Positions 45,927-56,707 of a stretch of DNA of 64,000 nt are shown here, one piece after another. The position numbers and the translations under genes were made by a program. This stretch comes from Lachnospiraceae bacterium (GTDB lineage: Bacteria > Bacillota > Clostridia > Lachnospirales > Lachnospiraceae), in NCBI GenBank assembly GCA_024403335.1, contig JAKSSA010000003.1, forward strand, positions 1-64,000, in the 5' to 3' direction. Each line of letters begins with the position of its first letter. Position 1 is the first letter of the stretch. The notes under the pieces were generated by a model. It had not been told where the DNA came from, made no database searches, and saw only the letters and a program-made list of their open reading frames with translations.

Positions 45927-48857
45927 TTATTTCTTAATAACAGTATCTTCAATTGTAACACCAAAGAAGTCGCACATTCTGATGAAAATTTCTTCATCGA
46001 AAGGTGACTGCATACCTACGCGTTCAAGAATTTCATCATATGAAACAGTGTAAATCGGGTCATCTGCATAATCGATATAATAGCTGTCTTCAGGATCTGT
46101 ATAAGCCTGGAGTGCGAAATAAGTATGCTGTGCCTTCTCGAAGCCCTCTTCTGCAGCCTGCAAATAAAGTGCGATTGAAGGAACTGCTGACATTGCATAG
46201 CTTATGTAATAGCAAGGATGTCCAAATGCAGATAATGCCCAATATGCAGTGTTAATATTTTCAAAGCCATAAAGCTTTGCAACCTGTACCCACAACTTAG
46301 CATATTCACCGTTCTTGTAAACATGATAATTACCATTTAAGTCAACATTCTTATAAATGCAATATTCAAACTCATTAACCATTGCGCCAATTAACACACT
46401 TTCAAGCATTTCTGAAATACTTGAGTAGAGTGAAAACTTAGCATAACCCTGCTCGCTTTCAGGTAAATGTTCCTGAAGATATGCAAGGAACAACATTTCA
46501 TCGCCCTGTGAATGTGTTTCAAGCAAATCCATGTCTGCATCAATTCCTGCATTATAGAAGTTAGCATAGTGATGACCGAATTCATGAACAAATGTAGATG
46601 CACTTCTGTACTCATCAGTCTTGAAGTAAATCAAACCGTCACTTCCTTCAATACCGTTTGAATATGCAGCTGACATCTTACCATTGAATACAAGACCGCG
46701 CATGAACATATCATTTGCTTCCTTGTAGAAATCAATCGGTTTCTTAAAGTCATCAGATTTCATAGTCTTGAAGAAATCGATAACATATTCCATACAAAGC
46801 TTTGAATCCTGTCCGGCAGAAAATGCTGCATTAATTTCTCTTGAACCTGCCTTTGAAGACCATGTACCCTGTAAAGTATCTATCTTTTCTGTCAAAGGAA
46901 CAATATATTTCTTTACATAATCAGAGAACTTCTTAACATCATCAGGTGTATAACCACGACCATATGAGCTTACATAAGCCAAATCCATATAATCGTCCCA
47001 CTCAAGAATATCTGCAACCTTCTTTGCAAGTCCTAAGTATTCTTCATACATAGGCTCAATGGTTGACTCACTTCCTGACATACTCTTTACCTTTGTAGTA
47101 ATTTCAGTCATTCTGTTAGTAAGTTCCTGATATTCATCATTCTTTGCTATTTCAGCATCGTTTAAAGCTTCTTCAATCTTTCTTTCTGTCCAGCCAAATT
47201 CTTCTCTGTAGAAGAAATCTCTGTAGCAGCTTTCATGAATGCTTCCTAAAATCTTGCAGAAATCAAAGTAAAGCGCCTTCTGATCCTTAATATAATCTGT
47301 ATAAGCAGTATTTGCACTTTCATCAAGTTCAATTGAATATCTTAAATATGCAAAAGTACCTCTTGTTCTGTAATTATGAATTTCAACCTTGAAAGTATCA
47401 TAAAGGTCTTTAAGTTCTGTTGCTTCCTTTACAAGCTCTGAATCAACAGAATATGCATGCTGTGCTTCGTCATATGCCGGTGCATTTTCAAGGATTTCAA
47501 GCATTCTGTCTCTGCTCTTTTCCAAAATTTCCTTTGCATCTGACTGGAAATCTTCATCATATACATACTGATCAAACAAATTCAAGCTTGGCTGTCTCTT
47601 AATAGTTCCACAGCCCCACTTACAGTCAGCAAAGCTGATATAATCGCCTTCAACAAAGTCGAATTCATGTCCAAATACTTCACAGTTATGCTTAAAGGTT
47701 GCATTAGATATAAAATCAAGTGCATTCTTTGCCTTATCTTTCGCTGTTGCTGCAAAACCTGCCTTCTTTGAAACTTCATCCAAAGAAGTATTATCACTTA
47801 CCTTAACAAATTCTGCAAAAAGCTTGTCTAAGCTCTTATTACCTACATTTGCAGCATATTCGAAAGCGGCAAGTGCTGATTTTGAAGAATTCTTAAGATC
47901 ATTAGCAAGCTTATCGGCATATGCGTATTCTGCATACATTGCTGCTTCTTCAGGAAGCTTGTTGTCTGTATCAACTGTTCCGTTTGCAAGATATCTTTCT
48001 GCATTGAGATGGTCAATAAGCATTGCCATTGCAAGATCACTTGCTGCACAGGCAATTTCCTTGTTGCCCTTTGTGTTCTTTAAAACAACATATTCAACCA
48101 AAGTTTCAACAATATCGCTACCTGTTACCATTTCAGAATCAAAGCAGATATATGCGCCATAAGTTTCATCATAACCTGCAAATGCGCCTTCTGTATCGCG
48201 AACAATATAACGTCCGTTCTTGAAAACATCACTTAATTCTGCATAGAAATCAACTGTATTGTTGCTCTTTTTTGTTAAAACATCCAAAAATTCCTTAAGG
48301 AAATCCAAACCATTTCTGTCAAAAAGGATATTCCACTTATACATACCCTTAACAACAATGGTTGATGATCTTGCAAAGCCTGAATAATCATTGAGCAATA
48401 CCATGTCTGCATCCATTTCCTTAATAAATGCATCAAGGCTTGTCTTGAGACTGTTAAGTTCCTTTGCTTCCTCATCTGAAAGTAAAACAGTTCTTTCAAC
48501 CTTTGTTAAATCGATGTTGAAAGTAGCAAGATCATTTTGTTCACTTGTCGGACGTCCATACTTCTTACATCCGTTTTCACAAAGAACAAGACCAAAATAA
48601 TCTCCGTCTGCCTTGAAAACATGTTCGTTACTGCCCTTACATTTAGGTTGGTCAGAACCTGCAAAATCATTACCTGCATTTACTACAGGTAACGGAGTAG
48701 ATGTAGCCGTAGGTGCAGGTGTTGATGTACTTGCTACTGTATCTGTTGGGGTATTATCAGGAGTATCCTGCTTTGCATCTTCACCACAGCCATATAACAC
48801 ACTGAGTGAAAATACTACCAACAGAAGCATAAGCAACTTCTTTGTAATCTTTTTCAT
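45927..48857 (-). CDS. large M3-like zinc metallopeptidase lipoprotein
   Basis: 976 residues with lipobox VLYGCGED (Cys about 24), followed by a Thr/Pro-rich linker. Two Cys/His modules of one pattern follow: CKGSNEHVF ... CENGCKKYG and CEVFGHEFDF ... CKWGCGTIKR. The C-terminal ~450 residues look like an M3/oligoendopeptidase F gluzincin: YGRGYTPDDVKKFSDYV, the zinc motif FVHEFGHHYANF (HEFGH, about residue 757) and a Glu-rich helix ETHSQGDEMLF about 20 residues later. It probably degrades peptides at the cell surface. ATG follows GAGGG. The stop codon lies in a CTGTTAT/ATAACAG hairpin. Confidence 0.82.
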   Translation of the reverse strand: MKKITKKLLMLLLVVFSLSVLYGCGEDAKQDTPDNTPTDTVASTSTPAPTATSTPLPVVNAGNDFAGSDQPKCKGSNEHVFKADGDYFGLVLCENGCKKYGRPTSEQNDLATFNIDLTKVERTVLLSDEEAKELNSLKTSLDAFIKEMDADMVLLNDYSGFARSSTIVVKGMYKWNILFDRNGLDFLKEFLDVLTKKSNNTVDFYAELSDVFKNGRYIVRDTEGAFAGYDETYGAYICFDSEMVTGSDIVETLVEYVVLKNTKGNKEIACAASDLAMAMLIDHLNAERYLANGTVDTDNKLPEEAAMYAEYAYADKLANDLKNSSKSALAAFEYAANVGNKSLDKLFAEFVKVSDNTSLDEVSKKAGFAATAKDKAKNALDFISNATFKHNCEVFGHEFDFVEGDYISFADCKWGCGTIKRQPSLNLFDQYVYDEDFQSDAKEILEKSRDRMLEILENAPAYDEAQHAYSVDSELVKEATELKDLYDTFKVEIHNYRTRGTFAYLRYSIELDESANTAYTDYIKDQKALYFDFCKILGSIHESCYRDFFYREEFGWTERKIEEALNDAEIAKNDEYQELTNRMTEITTKVKSMSGSESTIEPMYEEYLGLAKKVADILEWDDYMDLAYVSSYGRGYTPDDVKKFSDYVKKYIVPLTEKIDTLQGTWSSKAGSREINAAFSAGQDSKLCMEYVIDFFKTMKSDDFKKPIDFYKEANDMFMRGLVFNGKMSAAYSNGIEGSDGLIYFKTDEYRSASTFVHEFGHHYANFYNAGIDADMDLLETHSQGDEMLFLAYLQEHLPESEQGYAKFSLYSSISEMLESVLIGAMVNEFEYCIYKNVDLNGNYHVYKNGEYAKLWVQVAKLYGFENINTAYWALSAFGHPCYYISYAMSAVPSIALYLQAAEEGFEKAQHTYFALQAYTDPEDSYYIDYADDPIYTVSYDEILERVGMQSPFDEEIFIRMCDFFGVTIEDTVIKK

Positions 48858-48963
48858 ATTCCCTCTTTTCCGTAATCCGCTTTTTGCGAATTGCACTGAA
48901 ATAAATAGCAATTAAATTAATTAGCCGTTAAGTTTTTTATTCTCTCTTCTGCTTTTTATTCTT

Positions 48964-49899
48964 TTACTTTTTCTTCTTTCTTTTAGGCCTGTCAATAACA
49001 TCCTCAACAACCTTTTCAGGAACTGTCATAAGTGATTCAGGGTTTCTCAATGCATCTCTTAAAACCTTAAAGCCCATGCCATACTCAAAGCCACCTGTCA
49101 CACGCTCATCAACAACAAACTTGGCATTAATTGTAGCCTTTTGCTTTCTGTTTCCCTCTTCATCTACATAATACTCAAGTTTTTTCTTGCCTAATGCGCC
49201 GAAAATGGAAAGTGTACCAAACTCATAAACATGATGATGTACTGCCTCCATGCCAAATGAGCCCATGTTCGTTATGAAACAGCTTGTGTGGAACGGTGAA
49301 AGATTAGTCAATGCCGCAGGAAGCATGCCATGTTTATCAAGCCATCTAAGCATTCCGCATACAAATTTAAGGAACCAGTGCGGAATCATGCTTAAAAAGT
49401 ACTGTAATCCGTCAAATGCAGTCTTATTTTCATCTTCCTCAACAGAATGAACTGTGGTATCTATTTCACCAATCTCAGCCTGTATCTTGTTATAAACATC
49501 AATCAAAGTATCTTCCGGCTGGAATTTCGGCAAAATCACACTGCGCTCGCCATCAAAAGTAACGCCCTTCTTAACCACCATGGCAAACTTAATTTCATTT
49601 CTTGCAAAAATTTTAGAATTAACCACGAAACGATTAAGTTGCGGAACCTGCGAAATCGCACGTACCATTGCAGCAAACATAACATGATAAAGCGACATCT
49701 TGGGATATTGGTCCTTAGCAAGATTGCGGACAAATTCCTGCGCTTTTGTGATATCTATTACATCCTCAAACAGTACCCATGAATCCACCTTCTGTGGCAT
49801 CAGATATGGCTCCAGTCTTGTCATTGGATCTAAGTTTCTTACCAAAAAACCGTCCTTTCGATCTCCCCACCTTCTTTTTCTCCCTTCAAATAAACCCAT
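48964..49899 (-). CDS. 2-oxoacid dehydrogenase E2-like acyltransferase, catalytic His replaced
   Basis: 311 residues resembling the CAT/E2 catalytic domain: SLYHVMFAAMVRAISQVPQLNRF, FITNMGSFGMEAVHHHVYEFGTLSIF and the C-terminal segment VVDERVTGGFEYGMGF. In E2 enzymes that last segment is DHRVxDG with the catalytic His; here it reads DERVTGG, with both His and Asp changed. No lipoyl or peripheral-subunit domain is present, and no E1/E3 genes lie nearby. It may use another chemistry or be a non-catalytic homologue. The start follows GGGAGG; an ORF 20 codons longer is rejected. Confidence 0.65.
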   Translation of the reverse strand: MGLFEGRKRRWGDRKDGFLVRNLDPMTRLEPYLMPQKVDSWVLFEDVIDITKAQEFVRNLAKDQYPKMSLYHVMFAAMVRAISQVPQLNRFVVNSKIFARNEIKFAMVVKKGVTFDGERSVILPKFQPEDTLIDVYNKIQAEIGEIDTTVHSVEEDENKTAFDGLQYFLSMIPHWFLKFVCGMLRWLDKHGMLPAALTNLSPFHTSCFITNMGSFGMEAVHHHVYEFGTLSIFGALGKKKLEYYVDEEGNRKQKATINAKFVVDERVTGGFEYGMGFKVLRDALRNPESLMTVPEKVVEDVIDRPKRKKKK

Positions 49900-49976
49900 T
49901 TTTCCTCCCTGTACATATGCCCGACTTACGATCATACATATAGTCATACATACAATCATACATATAATAAGTAAGA

Positions 49977-50005
49977 ATTATACTCTTTTTCAGTCTAAAA
50001 ATCAA
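49977..50005 (-). promoter_or_regulatory. promoter of the E2-like gene
   Basis: Minus-strand TTGATT, 17-nt spacer, TATAAT, with the ATG about 70 nt downstream. Confidence 0.6.
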
Positions 50006-50251
50006 ATTTTTATTTGCCACTATATCTTCATCAATTTATTCTTTCTTTTTCCCTTTTCCTAATACTAAAGACTCTGTTTCTTAGTAAAGCAGCTTTTCAT
50101 AAAATGTCATGTCTCTTAATAAAGCAGATTTTTATAAAATATTATGAAAGTGCAAAATACAGTTAGAAGAAACATAGTTTTAAAAATGGTATATATCATT
50201 CTTCGCAAAATATCGGTGATCTGAAAAATACAGTTACGAGAAAAATAGTTA

Positions 50252-50276
50252 AAAAATGGGGCGTTTGCACGCCCCA
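50252..50276 (-). terminator. intrinsic terminator of the cellobiose phosphorylase gene
   Basis: TGGGGCGT-TTGC-ACGCCCCA (8-bp perfect stem, 4-nt loop) followed on the minus strand by TTTTTT. Confidence 0.9.
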
Positions 50277-50324
50277 ATAAATATTTAATTTATATAATGT
50301 TACATTTCCTTAGTTCATATAATA

Positions 50325-52757
50325 TTACATTTCACATTCAACATTGTAAACTGTAACACCCTTCTCAAGATATACCTTGTTGATATCCTGTACCTTGCCA
50401 TTTACAGTCATCTTCTTAACGCCCTTCTCACTGCCGTTAGGATTTGAAAAATGGATATTAAAGGTAGCACCCTGGAATACTCTTGTGATTGTGAAATCAG
50501 TCATGGTTGAAGGAACACAAGGATCAACGATAAGTCCATCGTAATCTGCTCTGATACCAAGAATATACTGTGAAACATTTACAAATGTCCATGCAGCAGT
50601 ACCTGTAAGCCAGCTGTTCTTTGCTTCGCCATGATTAACTGCATCGCAACCGGCAACCATCTGAGGATATACATAAGGTTCTGTTCTGTGGATTTCTGAA
50701 ATCTCTTCAAGATATGCAGGACAGGTCTTTCTGTAAATTTCGTATGCTCTGTTACCCCTGCCGATACAGGTTTCTGCAATTGAAACCCAAGGATTGTTGT
50801 GGCAGAAGATACCTGCATTTTCTTTATATCCGGGTGGATATGAAGAAACTTCACCAAGATTGAGATGATAATCCTTGTAAGCAGGCTGTACAAGAACGAT
50901 ACCATACTTTGTATCCATTCTTTCCTTTACTGAATTAAGTGCCTTTTCTGCCAAACCTTCAGCAATACCAACACCTGCAAGAACACAGAAGCCCTGAGGT
51001 TCGATAAAGATCTGTCCGTCTTCACATTCAACAGAACCAACCTTTGCGCCAAAAGCATCATATGCTCTCAAGAACCATTCGCCATCCCAGCCGTCTTTAA
51101 GAATTGCTGCATACATTTCGTCAGCTTTTCCTAAAACTTCATCTGCTTTCTTGTTATTTCCCATAATGTTAAGCAATGAAGCATATTCCTTTGCATACTT
51201 AACAAACATACCAGCGATGAATACACTTTCTGCAACAGGTCCCTCTGAAGGTCCGAAGGTCTGGAAGGATTCGCCGGGTTCTTCTGAGAAACAGTTAAGG
51301 TTAAGACAGTCATTCCAGTCAGCGCGTCCGATAAGAGGAAGCTTGTGAGGTCCAAGATTGTTAAGTGTATAATTATAAGATCTGTCAAGGTGCTCAAGCA
51401 ACGGCTTTGCAAGACTGTCATCGTTTTCGAAAGGAACGATTTCATCAAGAATTGCCAAATCGCCTGTTTCGCGAATGTAAGCTGCCGTACACGCAATAAG
51501 CCATAACGGATCATCATTGAAACCGCCGCCAATGTCTGCATTACCCTTCTTGGTAAGAGGCTGATACTGATGGAAAGCAGAACCATCTCTTAACTGTGTT
51601 GCTGCAATATCAAGAATTCTTTCCTTTGCTCTGTCAGGAATTAAATGAACGAAACCAAGCAAATCCTGGCATGAATCGCGGAAGCCCATACCACGACCAA
51701 TACCTGATTCATAGTAAGAAGCAGAACGTGACATGTTAAAGGTAATCATGCACTGATACTGGTTCCAGATATTAACCATTCTGTTAAGCTTGTCATCATT
51801 TGACTGCAAAATGTAAGTAGAAAGAAGCTTTGTCCAATATGCCTTAAGTTCAGCAAGTGAATCATCTGCCTGCTTTGCAGTCTGGAATTTAGCCAAAAGC
51901 TCATTTGCAGGCTTCTTGTTTACAATACCCTGTGATTCCCACTTCTGATCACGAGGATTCTCGCAATAGCCAAGAACAAATACCAATGACTTGCTTTCTC
52001 CTGCCTTAAGTGTGATATTAAGGCTGTGAGAACCAACCGGTGCCCAACCACTTGCAACAGAATTTCTTGACTTTCCTTCAAGTACTACCTGAGGATTTGA
52101 ATTGCTGTTGTAAACGCCAATGAAAGAATCTCTGTTGGTGTCAAAACCATCAATCTTCTCATTTACTGAATATACTGCATAATGATCTCTTCTCTCTCTG
52201 TATTCAGTCTTGTGGAAAATGGTTGAACCAACGATTTCAACTTCACCTGTTGAGAAGTTTCTCTGGAAGTTAGTCATATCATCCATTGCATTCCATAAAC
52301 AGAATTCTACATATGAGAAAAGTGTAAATGTCTTTGTTTCATTACTTTCGTTTGTAAGTTCAACCTTATTAACTTCACAGGTTGTATTCAAAGGAACAAA
52401 GTCTGTAACCTTAGCCTTCAAGCCATTCTTCTTACCTGTAAAAATTGAGTAACCCATACCATGACGGCACTCATATTCATCAAGTGGAGTCTGTGTAGGC
52501 TGCCAGCCGGGATTCCAAACAGTGTCACCCTCCTTGATATAGTAATAATGTCCATTTGAATCAAGAGGAACATTATTGTAACGATATCTTGTAATTCTAA
52601 GGAGTTTAGCGTCCTTATAGAAGCTGTAACCACCCATTGTGTTTGAAACCAGTGAGAAAAAGTCCTGGCATCCGAGGTAGTTAATCCAAGGCAAAGGTGT
52701 TGCCGGAGAAGTAATAACATACTCTCTGTTCTGATCATCAAAGTAACCAAATTTCAT
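50325..52757 (-). CDS. cbp: cellobiose phosphorylase (GH94)
   Basis: 810 residues, matching the ~811-residue clostridial cellobiose phosphorylases over the whole length: [60 protein letters not shown], catalytic [13 protein letters not shown] (general-acid Asp about residue 486), [10 protein letters not shown] and the C-terminal [10 protein letters not shown]. It converts cellobiose and phosphate to glucose and alpha-glucose 1-phosphate in the cytoplasm, saving ATP in cellulose-derived sugar use. The start follows GGAGGGG. It is alone between its own terminator and that of lgt, with an inverted repeat (CAATCAGGCAG/CTGCTTGATTG, 52835-52862) upstream that may be an operator. Confidence 0.95.
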   Translation of the reverse strand: MKFGYFDDQNREYVITSPATPLPWINYLGCQDFFSLVSNTMGGYSFYKDAKLLRITRYRYNNVPLDSNGHYYYIKEGDTVWNPGWQPTQTPLDEYECRHGMGYSIFTGKKNGLKAKVTDFVPLNTTCEVNKVELTNESNETKTFTLFSYVEFCLWNAMDDMTNFQRNFSTGEVEIVGSTIFHKTEYRERRDHYAVYSVNEKIDGFDTNRDSFIGVYNSNSNPQVVLEGKSRNSVASGWAPVGSHSLNITLKAGESKSLVFVLGYCENPRDQKWESQGIVNKKPANELLAKFQTAKQADDSLAELKAYWTKLLSTYILQSNDDKLNRMVNIWNQYQCMITFNMSRSASYYESGIGRGMGFRDSCQDLLGFVHLIPDRAKERILDIAATQLRDGSAFHQYQPLTKKGNADIGGGFNDDPLWLIACTAAYIRETGDLAILDEIVPFENDDSLAKPLLEHLDRSYNYTLNNLGPHKLPLIGRADWNDCLNLNCFSEEPGESFQTFGPSEGPVAESVFIAGMFVKYAKEYASLLNIMGNNKKADEVLGKADEMYAAILKDGWDGEWFLRAYDAFGAKVGSVECEDGQIFIEPQGFCVLAGVGIAEGLAEKALNSVKERMDTKYGIVLVQPAYKDYHLNLGEVSSYPPGYKENAGIFCHNNPWVSIAETCIGRGNRAYEIYRKTCPAYLEEISEIHRTEPYVYPQMVAGCDAVNHGEAKNSWLTGTAAWTFVNVSQYILGIRADYDGLIVDPCVPSTMTDFTITRVFQGATFNIHFSNPNGSEKGVKKMTVNGKVQDINKVYLEKGVTVYNVECEM

Positions 52758-52834
52758 AAGCCCCTCCATTAATATCTTCATTTGGTACTGTCTGTCCTAA
52801 ATGAAGTAACTATGTGCGTTTCTTATAATAGTTA

Positions 52835-52862
52835 CAATCAGGCAGCTATTCCTGCTTGATTG
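52835..52862. promoter_or_regulatory. inverted repeat upstream of cbp
   Basis: CAATCAGGCAG and CTGCTTGATTG flanking CTATTC, adjacent to the candidate -10 of cbp; it has no T-run. Confidence 0.4.
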
Positions 52863-52926
52863 ACCATTTGCCCAACAACCCAAGTTTAAATTTCATAATT
52901 ACTTAGTTGTATTCGCCATTCGCACA

Positions 52927-52961
52927 AAAAAACGGTGTTACGAAATCGTTTTCGTAACACC
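52927..52961 (-). terminator. intrinsic terminator of lgt
   Basis: GGTGTTACGAAA-TCGT-TTTCGTAACACC, 12-bp perfect stem, followed on the minus strand by GTTTTTTT. Confidence 0.9.
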
Positions 52962-52996
52962 AAAAGTATAAGAAATATTTTCTAAAAAATCAATAA

Positions 52997-53089
52997 CTAT
53001 TTTTTAAGATTTACCAGGCTTTCATTTCAAATCTGTCATAGCATCATTTTTAGATTTTTTCTTTATTTCTTAAGATTTGCCAAGCTTTC
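52997..53089. repeat. 27-bp duplication of the lgt 3' end, 66 bp apart
   Basis: 53063-53089 (last eight codons and TAA of lgt) recurs at 52997-53023 with 23/27 identity. The copy, translated in its own frame, reads ESLVNLKK-stop against ESLANLKK-stop in lgt. Confidence 0.85.
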
Positions 53090-53851
53090 CTTCTTTGCTC
53101 TAAGAGTAAATAAAGTAAGGAAGGTTCCACCAAGAAGCAGGAAGAAAATACAAATAAACTGCGAAGTTGACAGATTTCCAACGCTGCCTCTGTAGTCGTT
53201 TCTGAAAAATTCAATAACAAATCTTCCTATTGCATAAAGAATAAGATATGAGGTAAAACCAAAGCCATAATTCTTATCCTTCTTTGCTTCCTTTAAGAAA
53301 ATAAAGGTACAAACCCCAAAATTAAAGAAGTCAAAAGCTGATGAAAACAGCTGTGTAGGAACTAACGGTACACCATGCCTTGCCATGCTTCCAACAGGGA
53401 ACACAACACCAAACCATGCATCGGTCTCTTTACCATAGCAGCAACCTGCAAGGAAACAGCCGATACGACCAAAGCCCTGCGCCAGTGCTACTGCTGCAAA
53501 ACCAACATCAAACATCTTGTAAATGTTTTGCTTTTTTATTTTCAGGTAGACAAAAGCAGAAATCAAGCCGCCAATCAACCCGCCATATACTACATAACCG
53601 TTTTTGAAATCAATAAGTATTTTCGGATTTTCAAGTACTTCATCAAATACGGTTATGAAATACAATATTCTGGAACCGGTATAGCCGCCAATCAGGCACA
53701 CGATTAAAAGCCAAAAGCCAATGTTCGGATCTAAATCGTGTTTTTTGCACATATAATCAAGATAATAATATGCGCAAAGAATACCGATTGCAATCATAAG
53801 ACCATAACCATAAACATGGAACGGCCCAATACTAAAAAGTTCAACTTTCAT
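53063..53851 (-). CDS. lgt: prolipoprotein diacylglyceryl transferase
   Basis: 262-residue, about seven-helix membrane enzyme. VYGYGLMIAIGILCAYYYLDY, the Gly-rich VYGGLIGG, the family signature GRIGCFLAGCCYG and RHGVPLVPTQLFSS are present, though the family's HPTQLYE reads VPTQLFS here. It transfers diacylglycerol to the lipobox Cys of prelipoproteins, the first step of lipoprotein maturation, and LspA (59.4 kb) is the next. I start at MKVELFSIG, with GAGG upstream; the ORF's 30 preceding codons run into a repeat array. It is preceded by leuS on the same strand. Confidence 0.92.
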   Translation of the reverse strand: MKVELFSIGPFHVYGYGLMIAIGILCAYYYLDYMCKKHDLDPNIGFWLLIVCLIGGYTGSRILYFITVFDEVLENPKILIDFKNGYVVYGGLIGGLISAFVYLKIKKQNIYKMFDVGFAAVALAQGFGRIGCFLAGCCYGKETDAWFGVVFPVGSMARHGVPLVPTQLFSSAFDFFNFGVCTFIFLKEAKKDKNYGFGFTSYLILYAIGRFVIEFFRNDYRGSVGNLSTSQFICIFFLLLGGTFLTLFTLRAKKESLANLKK

Positions 53852-53874
53852 ATAAACCTCATAAAAGTTCTTAT

Positions 53875-54112
53875 CTCGTTGCCACCCTATCTTAATAAAA
53901 AACACAATTTTTATTTGGCAACGATGCAAGACCATTGCCACTCAGCCTTAATTAAGAAACTTCAATTTCTATTCGGTAACGATACATAATCGTTGCCACT
54001 CAACCTTAATTAAGAAACTTCTTTTTTTATTTGGCAACGATACACAATCGTTGCCACTCAGTTTAAATTCAATAACAAAATAGTTTATTTGGCAACGATA
54101 TTAACAATCTTT
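53875..54112. repeat. ~64-bp hairpin array, about 3 copies, reaching the end of leuS
   Basis: Units of ~64 bp each hold an inverted repeat GGCAACGAT ... ATCGTTGCC with a 5-nt loop and a TTAATTAAGAAACTTC block. The same ATCGTTGCCAAATAA ends the leuS coding sequence. Confidence 0.8.
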
Positions 54113-56493
54113 CCGGGAACACAAATTTCCTTGATAATTGTCTGTCCTGCAAGTCTGTCAGCAATAGCCTCCTTTGCAGCAGCAATAGCTTCGTCCTTTG
54201 AAGCAGTTCTTGAAATAATAATTGTGGTTCTTGTCTTACCATTAACCTGAACTGCGATTTCAACGCTGTCTTCTACAGTCTTTGCTTCTTCATAAGCAGG
54301 CCAGCTTGTCTTGTAAAGTCTGCCATCAAAGCCGTTCATTTCCCACATTTCCTCAGTAATATGAGGTGCTACCGGATTAAGCAATACAAGGAAGGTCTTT
54401 AATTCGCCCTTTGTAATCTTTCCGATTTTGTAGAAATCGTTTACTAAAGCCATCATGGCTGCAATTGCAGTATTAAACTTAAGATTTTCAAAGTCTTCTG
54501 ATACTTTCTTGATTGTCTGATGCATCTTAATTTCAAGTTCCTTTGAATATGCATCACCTTCAACAACAATATCATTTAACTTGAATACTCTGTCAAGGAA
54601 TCTTCTGCAGCCCTTAACACCATTCTCTGACCAGCTTGCGCTCTCTTCGAAAGCACCAATGAACATTTCATAGGTTCTTAAAGTATCAGCGCCATATTCT
54701 GCAATAATATCATCAGGATTGATAACATTACCTCTTGACTTAGACATCTTAATTCCGCCCTCGCCAAGAATCATACCATGAGAAGTTCTCTTCATGTAAG
54801 GTTCCTTTGAGCTTACATAGCCCTGGTCATAAAGGAACTTATGCCAGAAACGTGAATAAAGGAGATGAAGTGTTGTATGCTCCATACCACCATTGTACCA
54901 GTCAACAGGCATCCAATAATCAATAGCTTCCTTTGAAGCAAAAGCTGAATCATTTAAAGGATCGATATAACGGAGGAAATACCATGAAGAACCTGCCCAC
55001 TGAGGCATTGTATCGGTTTCTCTTTCAGCCTTTCCACCACAGCAAGGACATGCTACCTCTACCCAATTTCTCATTGCTGCAATAGGTGATTCGCCATTAT
55101 CAGTAGGCTCATAGCTGTCAACTTCAGGTAAGAGCAACGGAAGTTCTTCTTCCTTTAAAGGAACATATCCGCACTTAGGGCAGTGAATAATGGGAATAGG
55201 TTCGCCCCAATATCTCTGTCTTGAGAATACCCAGTCACGAAGCTTGTAATTAACTTTTCTTGTTCCAATTCCCTTTTCTTCAAGCCAGTCAATAATCTTC
55301 TTCTTAGCTTCCTTAACTTCAAGTCCGTTAAGGAATTCAGAATTGCAAAGAACACCTGTCTGAACATCGGTAAATGCAGCTTCTGTAACAGGAACTGTGC
55401 TGCCACCAACTACTTCGATAATAGGCAAATCAAATTTCTTTGCAAAATCCCAGTCACGATCATCATGTGCCGGAACTGCCATGATAGCACCGGTACCATA
55501 AGTCATTAATACATAATCAGAAATCCAGATAGGAATTTCCTTACCATTTACAGGGTTAATTGCATTGATTCCACCAAGAATAACACCTGTTTTATCCTTA
55601 ACAAGCTCAGTACGCTCAAATTCTGACTTCTTTGAAGCCTCTTCCTGATATTTCTTAATGTCATCAAGATTGGTAATCTCTGCTGCATACTTTTCAATAA
55701 TAGGATGCTCAGGAGAAATTACCATGTAAGTAGCACCAAAAAGTGTGTCAGGACGGGTTGTATATACTCTTAAAGACTCTTCCTTGCCTGAAAGCTTAAA
55801 GTCAACTTCAGCACCTTCTGAACGACCAATCCAGTTCTTCTGTGATACCTTTACTCTTTCAACATAATCAACATCTTCCAAACCATCAATGAGCTTCTGC
55901 GCATATTCGGTAATCTTAAGCATCCACTGACTCTTAACCTTACGAACAACTTCTGCACCGCAGCGCTCGCATTTTCCGCCTACTACTTCTTCATTTGCCA
56001 AACCTACCTTACATGAAGGGCAGAAATTGATAGGCATTGATGACTTGTAAGCTAATCCGGCCTTGAAAAGTTTAAGGAAAATCCACTGTGTCCAATGATA
56101 ATATCTCGGGTCAGTTGTGTTAATTTCTCTGTCCCAGTCAAAAGAATAACCGATTGCATGAAGCTGGTTCTTAAAATGTGCAACATTCTTCTCTGTTACA
56201 AGCTTGGGATGAATATGATTCTTGATTGCATAGTTTTCTGTAGGAAGACCAAAAGCGTCCCAACCCATGGGATAAAGTACATTGTAGCCCTGCATTCTTC
56301 TCTTTCTTGCTACAATATCCAGTGCTGTATAAGGTCTTGGATGTCCTACATGAAGGCCCTGTCCTGAAGGATAAGGGAATTCTACCAATGCGTAGTACTT
56401 AGGCTTTGTATAATCAGTTCCTGCCTTAAAAGCCTTCTCATCATCCCAAATCTTTTGCCATTTCGATTCTATATTTTTAGGTGAATATTCCAT
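54085..56493 (-). CDS. leuS: leucyl-tRNA synthetase
   Basis: 802-residue class Ia synthetase of bacterial length. The HIGH motif is HVGH in [18 protein letters not shown]; the KMSKS motif is in [17 protein letters not shown]; zinc-type cysteines (CPSCKVG, CERCG; CPKCG, CPCCGGK) and the CP1 editing domain ([31 protein letters not shown]) are present. It charges tRNA-Leu and hydrolyses mischarged products. The ATG has GAGGAC upstream. It is transcribed toward lgt, and its last codons are part of a repeat array. Confidence 0.97.
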   Translation of the reverse strand: MEYSPKNIESKWQKIWDDEKAFKAGTDYTKPKYYALVEFPYPSGQGLHVGHPRPYTALDIVARKRRMQGYNVLYPMGWDAFGLPTENYAIKNHIHPKLVTEKNVAHFKNQLHAIGYSFDWDREINTTDPRYYHWTQWIFLKLFKAGLAYKSSMPINFCPSCKVGLANEEVVGGKCERCGAEVVRKVKSQWMLKITEYAQKLIDGLEDVDYVERVKVSQKNWIGRSEGAEVDFKLSGKEESLRVYTTRPDTLFGATYMVISPEHPIIEKYAAEITNLDDIKKYQEEASKKSEFERTELVKDKTGVILGGINAINPVNGKEIPIWISDYVLMTYGTGAIMAVPAHDDRDWDFAKKFDLPIIEVVGGSTVPVTEAAFTDVQTGVLCNSEFLNGLEVKEAKKKIIDWLEEKGIGTRKVNYKLRDWVFSRQRYWGEPIPIIHCPKCGYVPLKEEELPLLLPEVDSYEPTDNGESPIAAMRNWVEVACPCCGGKAERETDTMPQWAGSSWYFLRYIDPLNDSAFASKEAIDYWMPVDWYNGGMEHTTLHLLYSRFWHKFLYDQGYVSSKEPYMKRTSHGMILGEGGIKMSKSRGNVINPDDIIAEYGADTLRTYEMFIGAFEESASWSENGVKGCRRFLDRVFKLNDIVVEGDAYSKELEIKMHQTIKKVSEDFENLKFNTAIAAMMALVNDFYKIGKITKGELKTFLVLLNPVAPHITEEMWEMNGFDGRLYKTSWPAYEEAKTVEDSVEIAVQVNGKTRTTIIISRTASKDEAIAAAKEAIADRLAGQTIIKEICVPGKIVNIVAK

Positions 56494-56707
56494 ACTGTCC
56501 TCTTCTTTCGCAAATCTGCTTTTTATGTTTTTGTTATTACATTTTAGCCATTATATTTCAGCTATTATGTTTCATTTATTATTTATTTTTTCTTACTTTA
56601 CTGTTTTATTTCTTATTTTACTGTCTTAATTTCTCTTAACAGTTTTATTGTTTTTTCTCTTGCTTATTATCACAGCTTTTCAAATTTTGCTGCTTGCAAT
56701 ACCTAAA
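56494..56707. other. leuS upstream spacer, T-rich degenerate repeats
   Basis: 214 bases with loosely repeated ATTATATTTCAGCT-like and TTATTTTACTGTCTT-like blocks; no gene. Confidence 0.4.

Larger units (their letters stand above)
49900..50324. other. 425-bp spacer: E2-like gene promoter, weak repeats, cbp terminator
   Basis: Contains TCATACATA repeats in the 5' UTR (49930-49968), the promoter, ~36-bp repeats at 50085-50155 (TTAGTAAAGCAG/TTAATAAAGCAG), a pair of AAAATACAGTTA units, the terminator, and a duplicated TTACATTTC block (50300-50308 and 50325-50333) at the cbp 3' end. Confidence 0.6.
52758..53062. other. cbp upstream spacer
   Basis: 305 bases: an inverted repeat at 52835-52862 (11 bp arms, one wobble, 6-nt loop), the lgt terminator at 52927-52961, and a copy of the lgt 3' end at 52997-53023. 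I could not settle the cbp promoter; TATTATAAG at ~52822-52830 on the minus strand is a candidate -10. Confidence 0.5.
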
